DNA of 64,000 nucleotides from Brachybacterium massiliense. Lineage in GTDB: Bacteria > Actinomycetota > Actinomycetes > Actinomycetales > Dermabacteraceae. The notes below the pieces were generated by a model. The model saw nothing but the letters and a program-made list of their open reading frames with translations, was not told the DNA's origin and searched no databases. A program made the position numbers and the translations under genes. The DNA is taken from positions 558,001 to 622,000 of the forward strand of contig NZ_FXXB01000007.1 of assembly GCF_900184245.1 (NCBI RefSeq), read 5' to 3'. Shown here piece after piece: positions 15,855 to 24,724 of this stretch. The stretch's first letter is position 1; every line of letters begins with the position of its first letter.

Positions 15855-17570
15855 TCATCTCACGCCCGACGCGGCGGGCCCGCCCGCGAGGCGCAGCCCC
15901 CGGTAGCGGTTCACGGCCGCGTGCAGCTCGAGTGGCCGGGGCCGGGCGAGATGCCCGGGGTGACCGCGATGGGGTGAGAGGACGTCCAGCCCCTCCGCCT
16001 CGATCCGCTCGCACAGCGCCGCGATCGCCTGCTCGAGCGAGAGCGGCGCACCGTCCGGTCCGGGCTGGTCGAGCAGTTCGGCGAGGCGGTCCAGGGCGTG
16101 GGCGATGGCCTGGGTCTGGGCGGCGTCGACCAGCTGGGAGACGGCGGCGAGGTCGAGGTGCTCGTGGCCGAACCGGATCGTGTCCCGGCCCCGTGCGGTG
16201 GCGGGTTTCTTCGTACCCGGCGGGCGCAGCGTGCCCGGCGCCGGGATGCGGGGGCGCGCAGCAGCGAACACGTCGGCCGTCGGCGCCGGTGCATGCTCCG
16301 TCGCGAGTGCGCGGGCCTGGGCGGTGACGTCGCGGGGGATGTACTCGTCGAGCACGATGACGTGATCGGCCACGTCGAGGAAGGCGGCCGAGCCGCCGGC
16401 CACCAGGACCGTGGACACTCCGCGCTCGCTCAGCAGCGGGCGCACCCGGTCCACGAGCGGGGTGATGGGTTCGCGCTCGGCCGGGACCAGGGCGCGCATC
16501 CGCTCATCGCGGAACATCATGTTGGTGGCGGAGGTGTCCTCGTCGATCAGCAGCGCGCAGGCGCCGGCGTCGACCGCTTCGACGAGGGAGGCGGCCTGGG
16601 AGGTGGAACCCGAGGCGTTGGTGGTGGAGAAGGCGCGGGTGTCGGTGCCGGACGGCAGGCCGGTGAGGAAGGGCGAGATGTCCACGCCGGTCACGGCGCG
16701 GCCGTCCTCTGCGCGGAGCGCGGCGGCGGTGGCCCGGGTGATCACCCATTCGCGGCCGTCGCCCGCCCGGTGCGGGTACACGCCCTTGGCGAGCGCGCGC
16801 AGCAGCGTGGACTTGCCGTGATAGCCGCCGCCCACGATCACGGTGACCCCGTCCGGCACGCCCATCCCGCTCACGCACCGGCCGCTGGGCAGATCGAACC
16901 AGACCCGCAGCGAGTCGGGGCTGTCGAAGGGGACGGCGCCGTCCGCGAGCGGCAGGTCAGAGTCGCCGGAGCGGCGCGGCAGGATCGCGCCGTCTCCCAC
17001 GAAGGCCACCAGGCCCCGCCCTGTGAGCTGGTCGCGCAGCGCCTCCTGGTCGCGGTGGAGGGTGACGTGCTCGCGCAGCGCGTCGTCGTCCAGGCTCGCG
17101 TGGAGCAGCGCCGCCTCGGCGAGGCGCGGGAGGTGCTCGGTGAGCAGACGGGCCGCCTCGCGGCCGCGGATCCGGCGCCCGGCAGCGGGCAGCGGAACCG
17201 CGAGCCGTGCCTCGACGCCCTCGGCGGTGAGGGCGACGCTGGTGCGCTCGAGCACCTCCTGGCCCGGGGCGCCGGCACTGATCCCCTCCCCCAGCTCCGC
17301 GGCGACGCGGGCGACGGCGCGGGCCAGGAAGTCCGTGGTCGCGACGCGGCCTCGGTGATCGGAGAGCAGATCCTCCGGCAGGTCGGCGTCGGCCCGATCG
17401 ACGATCACCCGCATCAGCGACGGCGGGGCGTAGGGATCGACCTGCACATGATCGACCACGAGACGGCACACGCCCAGGTCGTAGCTGCCCCGCAGCTGCT
17501 TGTAGGCGCCGTAGCTGCGGGAGTCGATCCCGGTGAGGGTGCGGGCGAGGGCGGTGGCGTCGGCGGTCAT
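15855..17570 (-). CDS. Predicted ATPase of the ABC class (COG3044-type)
   Basis: A 571-residue soluble P-loop protein. It has a long N-terminal domain (SYGAYKQLRGSYDLG) and a nucleotide-binding core with Walker A GGGYHGKSTLL around residue 245 and Walker B ALLIDEDTSATN. The C-terminal part contains RGRDTIRFG. It lacks membrane segments and is not a transporter. The family is widespread and its function is not established. The start at 17570 is tentative; an in-frame ATG five codons upstream (17585) and another at 17606 are alternatives. Confidence 0.8.
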   Translation of the reverse strand: MTADATALARTLTGIDSRSYGAYKQLRGSYDLGVCRLVVDHVQVDPYAPPSLMRVIVDRADADLPEDLLSDHRGRVATTDFLARAVARVAAELGEGISAGAPGQEVLERTSVALTAEGVEARLAVPLPAAGRRIRGREAARLLTEHLPRLAEAALLHASLDDDALREHVTLHRDQEALRDQLTGRGLVAFVGDGAILPRRSGDSDLPLADGAVPFDSPDSLRVWFDLPSGRCVSGMGVPDGVTVIVGGGYHGKSTLLRALAKGVYPHRAGDGREWVITRATAAALRAEDGRAVTGVDISPFLTGLPSGTDTRAFSTTNASGSTSQAASLVEAVDAGACALLIDEDTSATNMMFRDERMRALVPAEREPITPLVDRVRPLLSERGVSTVLVAGGSAAFLDVADHVIVLDEYIPRDVTAQARALATEHAPAPTADVFAAARPRIPAPGTLRPPGTKKPATARGRDTIRFGHEHLDLAAVSQLVDAAQTQAIAHALDRLAELLDQPGPDGAPLSLEQAIAALCERIEAEGLDVLSPHRGHPGHLARPRPLELHAAVNRYRGLRLAGGPAASGVR

Positions 17571-17621
17571 GGGTCCATCACACATGACGTTCCGGGCCTT
17601 CTGCATCCGCGGCCCACGCCG

Positions 17622-19040
17622 TCATGCCTGCGAGAGCGCCTCCCGCGCCAGTGCCCGGGCAGCGTCGGACCAGTCGCCACGCGCAGCGCGTCTGTCCTGT
17701 ACCGGGGTGATGTTCCGCAGCACGGTCGCGGCGGGCAGATCACGCACCATCCAGCGGTCCACGGCGCCGTCCTCGCGGGTGCGCCAGCCGAGCCGGTCCA
17801 GAGCTGCGGGTGTCGCGTGCGGATCCACAGCGGTCCCGCTCGGGGTGGATCCGATGTGAGCGAGCAGCAGCACGGTGGCGTCGTGCGCGAAGGATCCCGG
17901 TGGTGGGATCAGGGACTGGGCGAGCAGGGACCACAGGGCCTCGGGGTCCTCTGCCACCGGACGTGCACGGCGGGTGGGCAGCAGCTGCCCTTTGAAGGTG
18001 CGCAAGATCTTCAGGTGCTTGAGCGCCTCGCGGAAATGGAGCAGCGGAAACGCGTTGATCTCGCGGTTGTTCTTCCCGATCCAGTCGCCCATCTCCGGCA
18101 CCACCCGGCTCGCGGCTTCGACGTCCGCGGGCTTCAGGTAGCCAGCCGCGGTCAACGGCAGACCTCCATCGGCCGCACGGTCGAGGAACCAGGAGACGCC
18201 GCGCAGCGCCGTGCGCTTCTCCTCGGCCGACGGCGCGTCGGTGGCGGTGGCCAGTGCCAGCGACCTGGCGAGCAGGTCGTCCCGAACCGGGGACGGAGGC
18301 AGGCGGGTCACGACCGCGGTCAGCACGGCAGAGGCTCCGTACGAGGCGGGGTCGAGATCGGCGAGCTCGAGGGAGCGCTGGAGCTCGGCGAGGTCGAAAT
18401 GCGCCGGATCCGGGAGCACGCCGGCGAGATCCTCCGCGCGGGTGAGACCGCCGCAGTCCTCGGGCGGGGCAGCACGCCGTCCGCTGAGGGCGCGGGCGGG
18501 CGGGGAACCATCCCCTGCCGGGCGCACGGATTCCAGCAGCAGCCGCAGCTGCCAGTCATCGCCGTAGTCATAGACGTATCCCAGGCGGTCTCCACTGGTG
18601 CTGAGCACCTCGTCGAGCCGCACCTGCGAGGCGGGAAGCCCCTCGTCCTCCCCCTCGTCGACGTCGAACGGGCAGAGGAACAGCTGTGACTCGAGATCGA
18701 AGGGGTGCCCGCCGGCGGCGAAACGCCACAGGTGCGCATCGAACCAGCCAAAGGCGGTCTGGAGGATCCCATGGACCTCCTCGAGCATGAGATCCGAGCG
18801 CAGCTCGAGCCGGCGCCAGATCGGCGGAGAGGCATGCTCGAGATCCACGCGGAGCGTGAACAGGGCGGGCTCCTCGCGCGGCGGGTGGCGCAGATCGGGG
18901 CGCTCGGGGCGGCGCACCGCTCTGCCCGAGGCGTCGAGCACGCCGTGGAGGATCCCGTGGATCTCCTCGGAGCTCATCCCATCGAGCTGCGCGCGGAACT
19001 GGCGCAGGAGCTCGTCGTCGGGAGTCTGGTTCGAGGGCAT
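17622..19040 (-). CDS. pRiA4b ORF-3-like protein
   Basis: A 472-residue protein. Residues about 55-180 match the pRiA4b ORF-3 domain: LFTLRVDLEHASPPIWRRLEL, AFGWFDAHLWRF and YVYDYGDDWQLRLLLE. The C-terminal half is helical and unrecognised. The family was first noted on a plasmid and as a passenger in IS1096-type elements; its function is unknown. It sits 61 bp downstream of the ankyrin gene on the same strand. A decayed copy of its N-terminus lies beside the second ankyrin gene near 38 kb. Confidence 0.8.
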   Translation of the reverse strand: MPSNQTPDDELLRQFRAQLDGMSSEEIHGILHGVLDASGRAVRRPERPDLRHPPREEPALFTLRVDLEHASPPIWRRLELRSDLMLEEVHGILQTAFGWFDAHLWRFAAGGHPFDLESQLFLCPFDVDEGEDEGLPASQVRLDEVLSTSGDRLGYVYDYGDDWQLRLLLESVRPAGDGSPPARALSGRRAAPPEDCGGLTRAEDLAGVLPDPAHFDLAELQRSLELADLDPASYGASAVLTAVVTRLPPSPVRDDLLARSLALATATDAPSAEEKRTALRGVSWFLDRAADGGLPLTAAGYLKPADVEAASRVVPEMGDWIGKNNREINAFPLLHFREALKHLKILRTFKGQLLPTRRARPVAEDPEALWSLLAQSLIPPPGSFAHDATVLLLAHIGSTPSGTAVDPHATPAALDRLGWRTREDGAVDRWMVRDLPAATVLRNITPVQDRRAARGDWSDAARALAREALSQA

Positions 19041-19101
19041 GGGGCCACGGTATCGGTGCGGCGTGATCACCGAGCTGCCGTGCGACTATGCGGCCGACGG
19101 G

Positions 19102-19749
19102 TCAGGCGAAGCCCTCCTCGACCAGCACGCTCCCGCTCTCTGTGATGACGTGGGCCTGGCCCGAGCCGCCGGCGACGCGGCTCCAGCTCTCCACGACGAG
19201 CCGGCCGCGATGGACGGAGAGGCTGAACCCCCCGTACATCCCGGGGTACGGGACCCACAGGGTGTCCATCTGCTCCATGACCAGCAGCTCAGTCGGGACG
19301 GGCCGGAAGCGGACCGGGTCGAGCGGCCGGGCGCGCTCGGCGATCAGGTCTGCGAGGTGGGAGTCCCAGGCCGCGAACCTGCTCTCCTCGGAGGGGCCGA
19401 CGTCGCGCACGGCGAGCGTCTCGAGCAGGTGGTGGTGGCCGCGCTGCCGGGCGAGGTCGAGCGGCCGGTCACCGTCCGCCGTGCGCAGCGACCGCCAGGC
19501 ACCGACGTTGAGCAGCCGCTCGGCCACGCCCACCGGGGCGCCGAGCCATGCGGCTTGGTGCAGCGGGGTGAACCAGGACCGGCCGGTGACCCGCCACTGG
19601 TTGGCGCCGACCCAGGTGCCCTGCTCGACGAGGTCGAGGACCGTGTCCCAGCTGCCCGCCTTCGCGGCATCGGCGAGGCGGGCGGAGTGCTCGACGAGAT
19701 CGTCGTTCAGCACGTCGGGGTCGAGGACCCCCTGCCATTCGTCGATCAC
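19102..19749 (-). CDS. Ankyrin-repeat protein, copy 1
   Basis: A 215-residue cytoplasmic protein with at least two ankyrin-like repeats (LADAAKAGSWDTVLDLVEQG; SWFTPLHQAAWLGAPVGVAERLL; DGDRPLDLARQRGHHHLLETL). A C-terminal domain (MYGGFSLSVHRGRLVVESWSR) follows. A paralogue with about 80% identity by eye is at 38102-38749. Both are followed by pRiA4b-type sequence, so the two-gene unit was duplicated. The role is unknown; ankyrin proteins bind other proteins. Confidence 0.8.
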   Translation of the reverse strand: MIDEWQGVLDPDVLNDDLVEHSARLADAAKAGSWDTVLDLVEQGTWVGANQWRVTGRSWFTPLHQAAWLGAPVGVAERLLNVGAWRSLRTADGDRPLDLARQRGHHHLLETLAVRDVGPSEESRFAAWDSHLADLIAERARPLDPVRFRPVPTELLVMEQMDTLWVPYPGMYGGFSLSVHRGRLVVESWSRVAGGSGQAHVITESGSVLVEEGFA

Positions 19750-19865
19750 GTGTGGCCCCTCTGCTCGGTGGTGGAGTCAGTATGGCGGTGGTGGCGGACA
19801 GTCGGTGCGGGAGCTGGCGTCGGCGGCCGTGGCCTCATCACAACAGAGACTCCGGTCGACATGCC

Positions 19866-19883
19866 GATGTATGCGCACACATC
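19866..19883. promoter_or_regulatory. Candidate operator upstream of the fructan operon
   Basis: An 18-bp imperfect palindrome GATGT-x-TGCGCA-x-ACATC with one asymmetric pair. Its CG centre is typical of LacI-family sites. It lies 52 bp before the predicted -35 of the operon. Confidence 0.4.
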
Positions 19884-19934
19884 TCCGCGAGCACCGATCA
19901 GAGCCCGGCGACGGAATCAAGACTCTTGCACCGC

Positions 19935-19963
19935 TTGACAGACGAAGACGTGTGGCTCATGAT
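19935..19963 (+). promoter_or_regulatory. Predicted sigma-70-type promoter of the fructan operon
   Basis: TTGACA, a 17-bp spacer, then CATGAT. The position gives a leader of roughly 70 nt before the LacI-type regulator gene, with CGGAGG as its ribosome-binding site at 20026-20031. Confidence 0.6.
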
Positions 19964-20039
19964 CTCCGTCATACGAATAACGTCAGCGCGGATCGCACCG
20001 GTCCGAGGCGACACCCGACGAGACCCGGAGGCACGCGAG

Positions 20040-21053
20040 ATGGCACAGCGCCCGACCATGCACGACGTCGCCGCAGCCGCCGGCGTGTCCCAGGCCGTGG
20101 TGTCCATCGTCCTCAGCGGGTCATACGCAGGCCGCGCCTCGGAGACCACGGCGCAGCGCGTGCGGGATGCCGCCTCGCAGCTCGACTACCGCCCCAACCT
20201 TCAGGCGAAGAGCCTGAAGACAGGGGTGGCCGAGATCATCGGACTGGTGGGCGACGAAGTCGCCACCGCCCCGTTCTCGGGAATGCTCATCAAGGGCGCC
20301 CAGGACCGCGCCTGGCAGGACGACCACATGCTGATGACCATCGACACCGGTGGCGACGACGCTCTGGAGCACGCGGCGATCCGGACGATGCTCTCGCACC
20401 GTGTCCGCGGAGTCATCTACGCCGCCATGTACCACCGCGAGGTGGAGATCCCGGCCGCCGCCCTGACCACTCGCGCAGTGTGCCTGAACGCGAAAGAGCG
20501 TGAGAACAGGGTCCCGAGCGTCACGCCGGACGAGGTCGCCGGCGGATACGAGGCGACGAAGGTCCTGCTCGATGCCGGGCACACCCGCATTGCGATGATC
20601 AACATCCATGACGTGCTGCCAGCGGGCCGCGGACGGCGCGAAGGGTACGAGCGGGCGCTGCGCGAGGCCGGCATCGATCCTGACCCCGCCCTCATCTGCG
20701 GGGGAGAAGGCATCCAGCGCTCAGGCTTCAAGGCCTCCCGGCACCTGATGAGCCTCGATTCACCCCCCACAGCAATCTTCTGCGGCAACGATCGCAGCGC
20801 TCTCGGCGCCTACCAGGCCCTTGCCGAGCTCGGCCTCCGGATCCCCGAGGACGTCTCGATCGTGGGCTTCGACGACCAGGATCTGCTGCGCGACTTCTTC
20901 CATCCGCCGCTGACCACCGTGCGCCTGCCCTTCGCCGAGATGGGCGATCGAGCGGCCGCTCTCGTGCTCGACTCTGACGCTCCGGCAGAGGTCCACCTGA
21001 TCCACTGCCCTGTCATCCACCGCCAGTCAGTCGCCCCGCCGAAAGGACGATGA
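20040..21053 (+). CDS. LacI-family transcriptional regulator of the fructan operon
   Basis: A 337-residue protein. The N-terminal helix-turn-helix (TMHDVAAAAGVSQAVVSIVL) and hinge (YRPNLQAKSL) are followed by a periplasmic-binding-type effector domain (FCGNDRSALGAYQAL; VSIVGFDDQDLL). It is the first gene of the operon and its stop overlaps the permease start by four bases (ATGA), so it is co-transcribed and probably self-regulated. The ligand is likely a fructo-oligosaccharide or phosphorylated fructose, by context. Confidence 0.85.
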   Translation: MAQRPTMHDVAAAAGVSQAVVSIVLSGSYAGRASETTAQRVRDAASQLDYRPNLQAKSLKTGVAEIIGLVGDEVATAPFSGMLIKGAQDRAWQDDHMLMTIDTGGDDALEHAAIRTMLSHRVRGVIYAAMYHREVEIPAAALTTRAVCLNAKERENRVPSVTPDEVAGGYEATKVLLDAGHTRIAMINIHDVLPAGRGRREGYERALREAGIDPDPALICGGEGIQRSGFKASRHLMSLDSPPTAIFCGNDRSALGAYQALAELGLRIPEDVSIVGFDDQDLLRDFFHPPLTTVRLPFAEMGDRAAALVLDSDAPAEVHLIHCPVIHRQSVAPPKGR

Positions 21054-22066
21054 TGTCACCTTCGCCCACCACCGCCGATGCCGGCACCGCACCCCTGGTC
21101 GATCCTGACCATCACGCCGCGGTCGCCGCATCACCACCCGAGACCCCTCCCCCGCGCGCGAAACGGCGCCTAGTCACCCGCATTCTCCACGCCTGGCAGT
21201 TATACGTATTACTCGCGCCGGCTCTGGTCTATCTCATCGTGTTCAAGTACTGGCCGATGTACGGGGCGCAGATCGCGTTCCGTGACTACAACCCGGTCGA
21301 CGGGTTCTTCTGGAGCCCCTGGGTGGGGCTGGACCACTTCGTCACCTTCGTGACCTCGTTCCAGTTCGAACGTCTGGTCATGAACACCCTGACGATCAAC
21401 ACCGTCGGCCTGCTGGTGGCCTTCCCCGTCCCCATCATCCTCGCGCTGATCGTGAACCAGCTGCCCAGCGAACGGTTCAAGCGCTTCACGCAGACCGTCC
21501 TCTACGCCCCCTCGTTCATCTCGGTCGTGGTGATCGTGGGCATGATCCATCTGCTGTTCTCCCCCAGCTCCGGCATGGTCAACCATGCGATCTCGCTGCT
21601 GGGCGGCGACCCGATCTTCTTCATGGGCACTCCCGAATGGTTCCGCCCCCTGTACATCGGGTCGGACATCTGGCAGAACGCCGGCTTCTCGATGATCATC
21701 TACCTCGCGGCCCTGACGGCGATCGATCCGTCGCTGCACGAGGCCGCCCGGATGGACGGCGCGAACCGCTTCCAGCGGATCCGGCACATCGACATCCCCG
21801 GCATCCTCCCGGTGATCACGATCCTGTTCATCCTCGCGGTGGGAAACATTTTCAATCTCGGCTTCGAGAAGGTCTATCTCATGCAGACGGACCTCAATCT
21901 CCCCACCTCCGAGGTCATCAACACCTACGTCTACAAGACCGGCCTGCAGAACGCCCAGTTCAGCTATTCCGCAGCGATCGGGCTGTTCAACTCCGTCCTC
22001 AACCTCATTCTTCTCCTGACCTTCAACTGGGTCGCGAAGAAGGCCAACCAGTCGAGCCTGTGGTGA
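21050..22066 (+). CDS. ABC transporter permease, LplB/UgpA type
   Basis: A 338-residue inner-membrane protein with six predicted helices after a long Pro-rich cytoplasmic N-terminus. The EAA loop is visible as EAARMDGANRFQRIRHIDIPG. It belongs to the carbohydrate-uptake class 1 group in which two unlike permeases pair with a lipoprotein binding protein. No ATPase is encoded nearby, as is usual where a shared MsiK-like ATPase energises several importers. Confidence 0.88.
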   Translation: MMSPSPTTADAGTAPLVDPDHHAAVAASPPETPPPRAKRRLVTRILHAWQLYVLLAPALVYLIVFKYWPMYGAQIAFRDYNPVDGFFWSPWVGLDHFVTFVTSFQFERLVMNTLTINTVGLLVAFPVPIILALIVNQLPSERFKRFTQTVLYAPSFISVVVIVGMIHLLFSPSSGMVNHAISLLGGDPIFFMGTPEWFRPLYIGSDIWQNAGFSMIIYLAALTAIDPSLHEAARMDGANRFQRIRHIDIPGILPVITILFILAVGNIFNLGFEKVYLMQTDLNLPTSEVINTYVYKTGLQNAQFSYSAAIGLFNSVLNLILLLTFNWVAKKANQSSLW

Positions 22067-23007
22067 TGAACATGTCGAGAACTCTGTCCCCCGCCAAGAA
22101 CTCGCTGCGCCGAGAGCCCTTCCACCGACGGCTGGCCGATCCTCTGTTCGCACTGGTCACCTACGGTCTGATCGGTCTGTCGATCATCGCGATCATCTAC
22201 CCGCTGTACTTCATCGTGATCGCCTCGATCTCCGACCCGAACCTGGTCCAGCAGGGCAAAGTGATCCTCTTCCCCCGGGGCGTCACCTTCGACGGGTACC
22301 TGACGATCTTCGGCACCTCGACGATCGTGCGCGGATTCGCGAACTCCGTCCTCTACACCGTGGTGGGCACCACGCTCAGCGTGGCGATGATCCTCACCGG
22401 CGCCTACGCGCTGAGCCGGAAGGACATGCCCGGGCGCAACCTGTTCATGATCCTGTTCGTGATCACGATGTTCTTCGACGGCGGCATGATCGCCCGGTAC
22501 CTCGTGGTCAAGGAGCTGGGCATGCTCAACACCCTGTGGGCGGTGGTGCTGCCCGGAGCCGTGGGCGTGTGGAACCTGATCATCGCGCGCACATTCCTCC
22601 AGCAGAACCTCTCCCCGGAGCTGCGGGAAGCCGCGCAGCTCGATGGCGCGTCCGATTTCCGCTTCTTCTTCGGGATCGCGATACCGCTGTCCAAGCCGCT
22701 CATCGTCCTGATGGTGATGATCCATCTGGTGGCGAACTGGAACGCGTTCTTCGACGCGATGATCTATCTGAACGACGAATCGAAGTATCCGCTGCAGCTC
22801 ATCCTGCGCAATGTCCTCATCCAGTCACAGGCCTCCTCCTCCGGGATGGACATGGCTTCGATGGACAGCACCGCCGCTGCGCAGAGGATGGGCGAGCTGC
22901 TCAAGTACTCGATGATCGTCGTCTCCACGATCCCGCTGCTCATCGCCTTCCCCTTCCTCCAGCGCCACTTCATCAAGGGCGCCACCCTCGGCGCCCTGAA
23001 GAGCTGA
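22066..23007 (+). CDS. ABC transporter permease, YtcP/UgpE type
   Basis: A 313-residue permease with six predicted helices and the EAA motif EAAQLDGASDFRFFFGIAIPLSKP. Its ATG overlaps the previous stop by one base (TGATG); a second ATG two codons later is possible. It forms the heterodimeric channel with the preceding gene product. Confidence 0.88.
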   Translation: MNMSRTLSPAKNSLRREPFHRRLADPLFALVTYGLIGLSIIAIIYPLYFIVIASISDPNLVQQGKVILFPRGVTFDGYLTIFGTSTIVRGFANSVLYTVVGTTLSVAMILTGAYALSRKDMPGRNLFMILFVITMFFDGGMIARYLVVKELGMLNTLWAVVLPGAVGVWNLIIARTFLQQNLSPELREAAQLDGASDFRFFFGIAIPLSKPLIVLMVMIHLVANWNAFFDAMIYLNDESKYPLQLILRNVLIQSQASSSGMDMASMDSTAAAQRMGELLKYSMIVVSTIPLLIAFPFLQRHFIKGATLGALKS

Positions 23008-23081
23008 CGCCCGCCCCACTCGCACTGCCCCATCCGCTCTACCCCACCTGTACCGCATCACCGCTACGAAGGAGTACCGCC

Positions 23082-24668
23082 ATGCTGTCTCGCCGTCATT
23101 TCACCCTCTCCGCCACCGCCCTCGGCCTCACGATGCTGGGCGCTGCCGGCTGCTCCCGCCCCTCGGAACGCACCACCGAGGATCTCTCCGCCGACGTCGG
23201 CCTGACCGACTCGGGCCTGCCGATCGTGACCGACGAGCTGACCCTCACCTTCGGCGGCGCGAAGTCTCCGCTCGCACCGGAGTACGAGGCGATGGAGCTG
23301 GTGCAGACCTGGAAGGCTGACTCCGGGATCGAGATCACCTGGAACAACGAGCCCGACGAGGTCTGGGGAGAGAAGAAGAACCTGCTGCTGGCCAGCGGCG
23401 AGCTCCCCGATGCCCTCTTCAACACCGGGCTCTCCGATGCGGAGGTCGCCAAGTACGGCGCCAACGGCACCCTGATCGCGCTGGAGGATCTGATCGAGGA
23501 GAACGCTCCCACCCTCGCGGGGATCCTCGCGGAGCGTCCGGACATCAAGGCCGCGATCACGGCGTCGGACGGCCACATCTACACCCTGCCCTCCGTGGAG
23601 GAGATGGGGCTGGTCGAGTTCCCAAGCATGCTGTTCATCAACACGGACTGGCTCGCGGAGCACGATCTCGAGATGCCCACCACGGTCGAGGAGTACCACC
23701 AGGCGCTGCTGACCTTCAAGGAGAACGGGCCCAGCGGGGTCCTCCCGCTGTCCTTCCTCGACGTCGGGAACATCGCCGATCTGATCGCGGCGATCGGCGG
23801 CCAGGCCGACAACCCCGACCACCGCATCGTGCAGGACGGGAAGGTCCTCTTCACGGCGAACACTGACGGCTTCCGCGACGCGATCGCCGAGCTGCACACC
23901 TGGTACGGCGAAGGGCTGATCGACCAGGAGTCCTTCTCCCAGGACTACGTGCAGTTCGTCGCCAAGGGCAAGGCGGAGCCCCAGTCCCTGGGTTCGTTCT
24001 ACTTCTGGGAGGGCCCCGAGGTGGTCGGGCCCGAGCGGGCCGGTCAGTACGAGATCGTGCCGATCTTCCCCGGCCCCGACGGCGTGCAGCGTGCGTGCGT
24101 CGCCAACAACCAGGAGATCAACCGCGGCGCCTTCGCGATCACTCGCACCAACCAGTACGCCACCGCCACGCTGCGCTGGGCGGACATGCTCTTCGATCCG
24201 GTCATGAGCGCACAGGCGAACTGGGGACCGATCGGGGTCTCGCAGCAGCTCAATGAAGAGGGTCTGCTCGAGCAGATCCCCGTCGGCGAGGGCGAGACCG
24301 AGCAGGAGCGCCGGGTGAAGGTCGCCCCCGGCGGCCCCAAGATCATCACCGCGCAGGACTTCGAGACGGTCGTGCTGGCCGAGCCCCGCGCCGCAGAGCG
24401 CCAGGCCCAGATCGCCGAGTTCTACGAGCCCCACCGCGCCAACGAGAAGTACCCGCCGGTCATGCTCTCGGTCGAGGAGCTGAATCGGGTCAGCACCATC
24501 GAGGCCGACATCAATACCCTGGTCACCGAGAAGATCGCCGCCTGGATCGTGCGGGGCGGCATCGAGGAGGAGTGGGATGCGTACGTCACCCAGCTGGAGA
24601 CGATGGGCCTGCCCGAGGTGATCGAGGTCTACCAGGACGCCTACGACCGCTTCACCGCGAACACCTGA
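23082..24668 (+). CDS. Extracellular solute-binding lipoprotein (oligosaccharide)
   Basis: A 528-residue protein. The N-terminus MLSRRHFTLSATALGL with a lipobox LGAAGC indicates export (twin Arg, possibly Tat) and lipidation. The length and motifs (FGGAKSPLAPEYEAME; TLPSVEEMGLVEFPSMLFIN) fit family 1 binding proteins that pair with LplB/YtcP permeases. GAAGGAG precedes the ATG. The substrate is inferred from the GH32 gene to be fructan-derived. Confidence 0.85.
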   Translation: MLSRRHFTLSATALGLTMLGAAGCSRPSERTTEDLSADVGLTDSGLPIVTDELTLTFGGAKSPLAPEYEAMELVQTWKADSGIEITWNNEPDEVWGEKKNLLLASGELPDALFNTGLSDAEVAKYGANGTLIALEDLIEENAPTLAGILAERPDIKAAITASDGHIYTLPSVEEMGLVEFPSMLFINTDWLAEHDLEMPTTVEEYHQALLTFKENGPSGVLPLSFLDVGNIADLIAAIGGQADNPDHRIVQDGKVLFTANTDGFRDAIAELHTWYGEGLIDQESFSQDYVQFVAKGKAEPQSLGSFYFWEGPEVVGPERAGQYEIVPIFPGPDGVQRACVANNQEINRGAFAITRTNQYATATLRWADMLFDPVMSAQANWGPIGVSQQLNEEGLLEQIPVGEGETEQERRVKVAPGGPKIITAQDFETVVLAEPRAAERQAQIAEFYEPHRANEKYPPVMLSVEELNRVSTIEADINTLVTEKIAAWIVRGGIEEEWDAYVTQLETMGLPEVIEVYQDAYDRFTANT

Positions 24669-24724
24669 CCTCCCGGACGCCTCAGAGCCGCCGGTCCCGC
24701 CCCACCCGTACATCGAGAGAGATC

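Noticed and set aside
16098..18689. Very long plus-strand frame across the ABC-class ATPase and pRiA4b genes
   Set aside because: It spans two well-supported minus-strand genes and the gap between them; no motif is seen.
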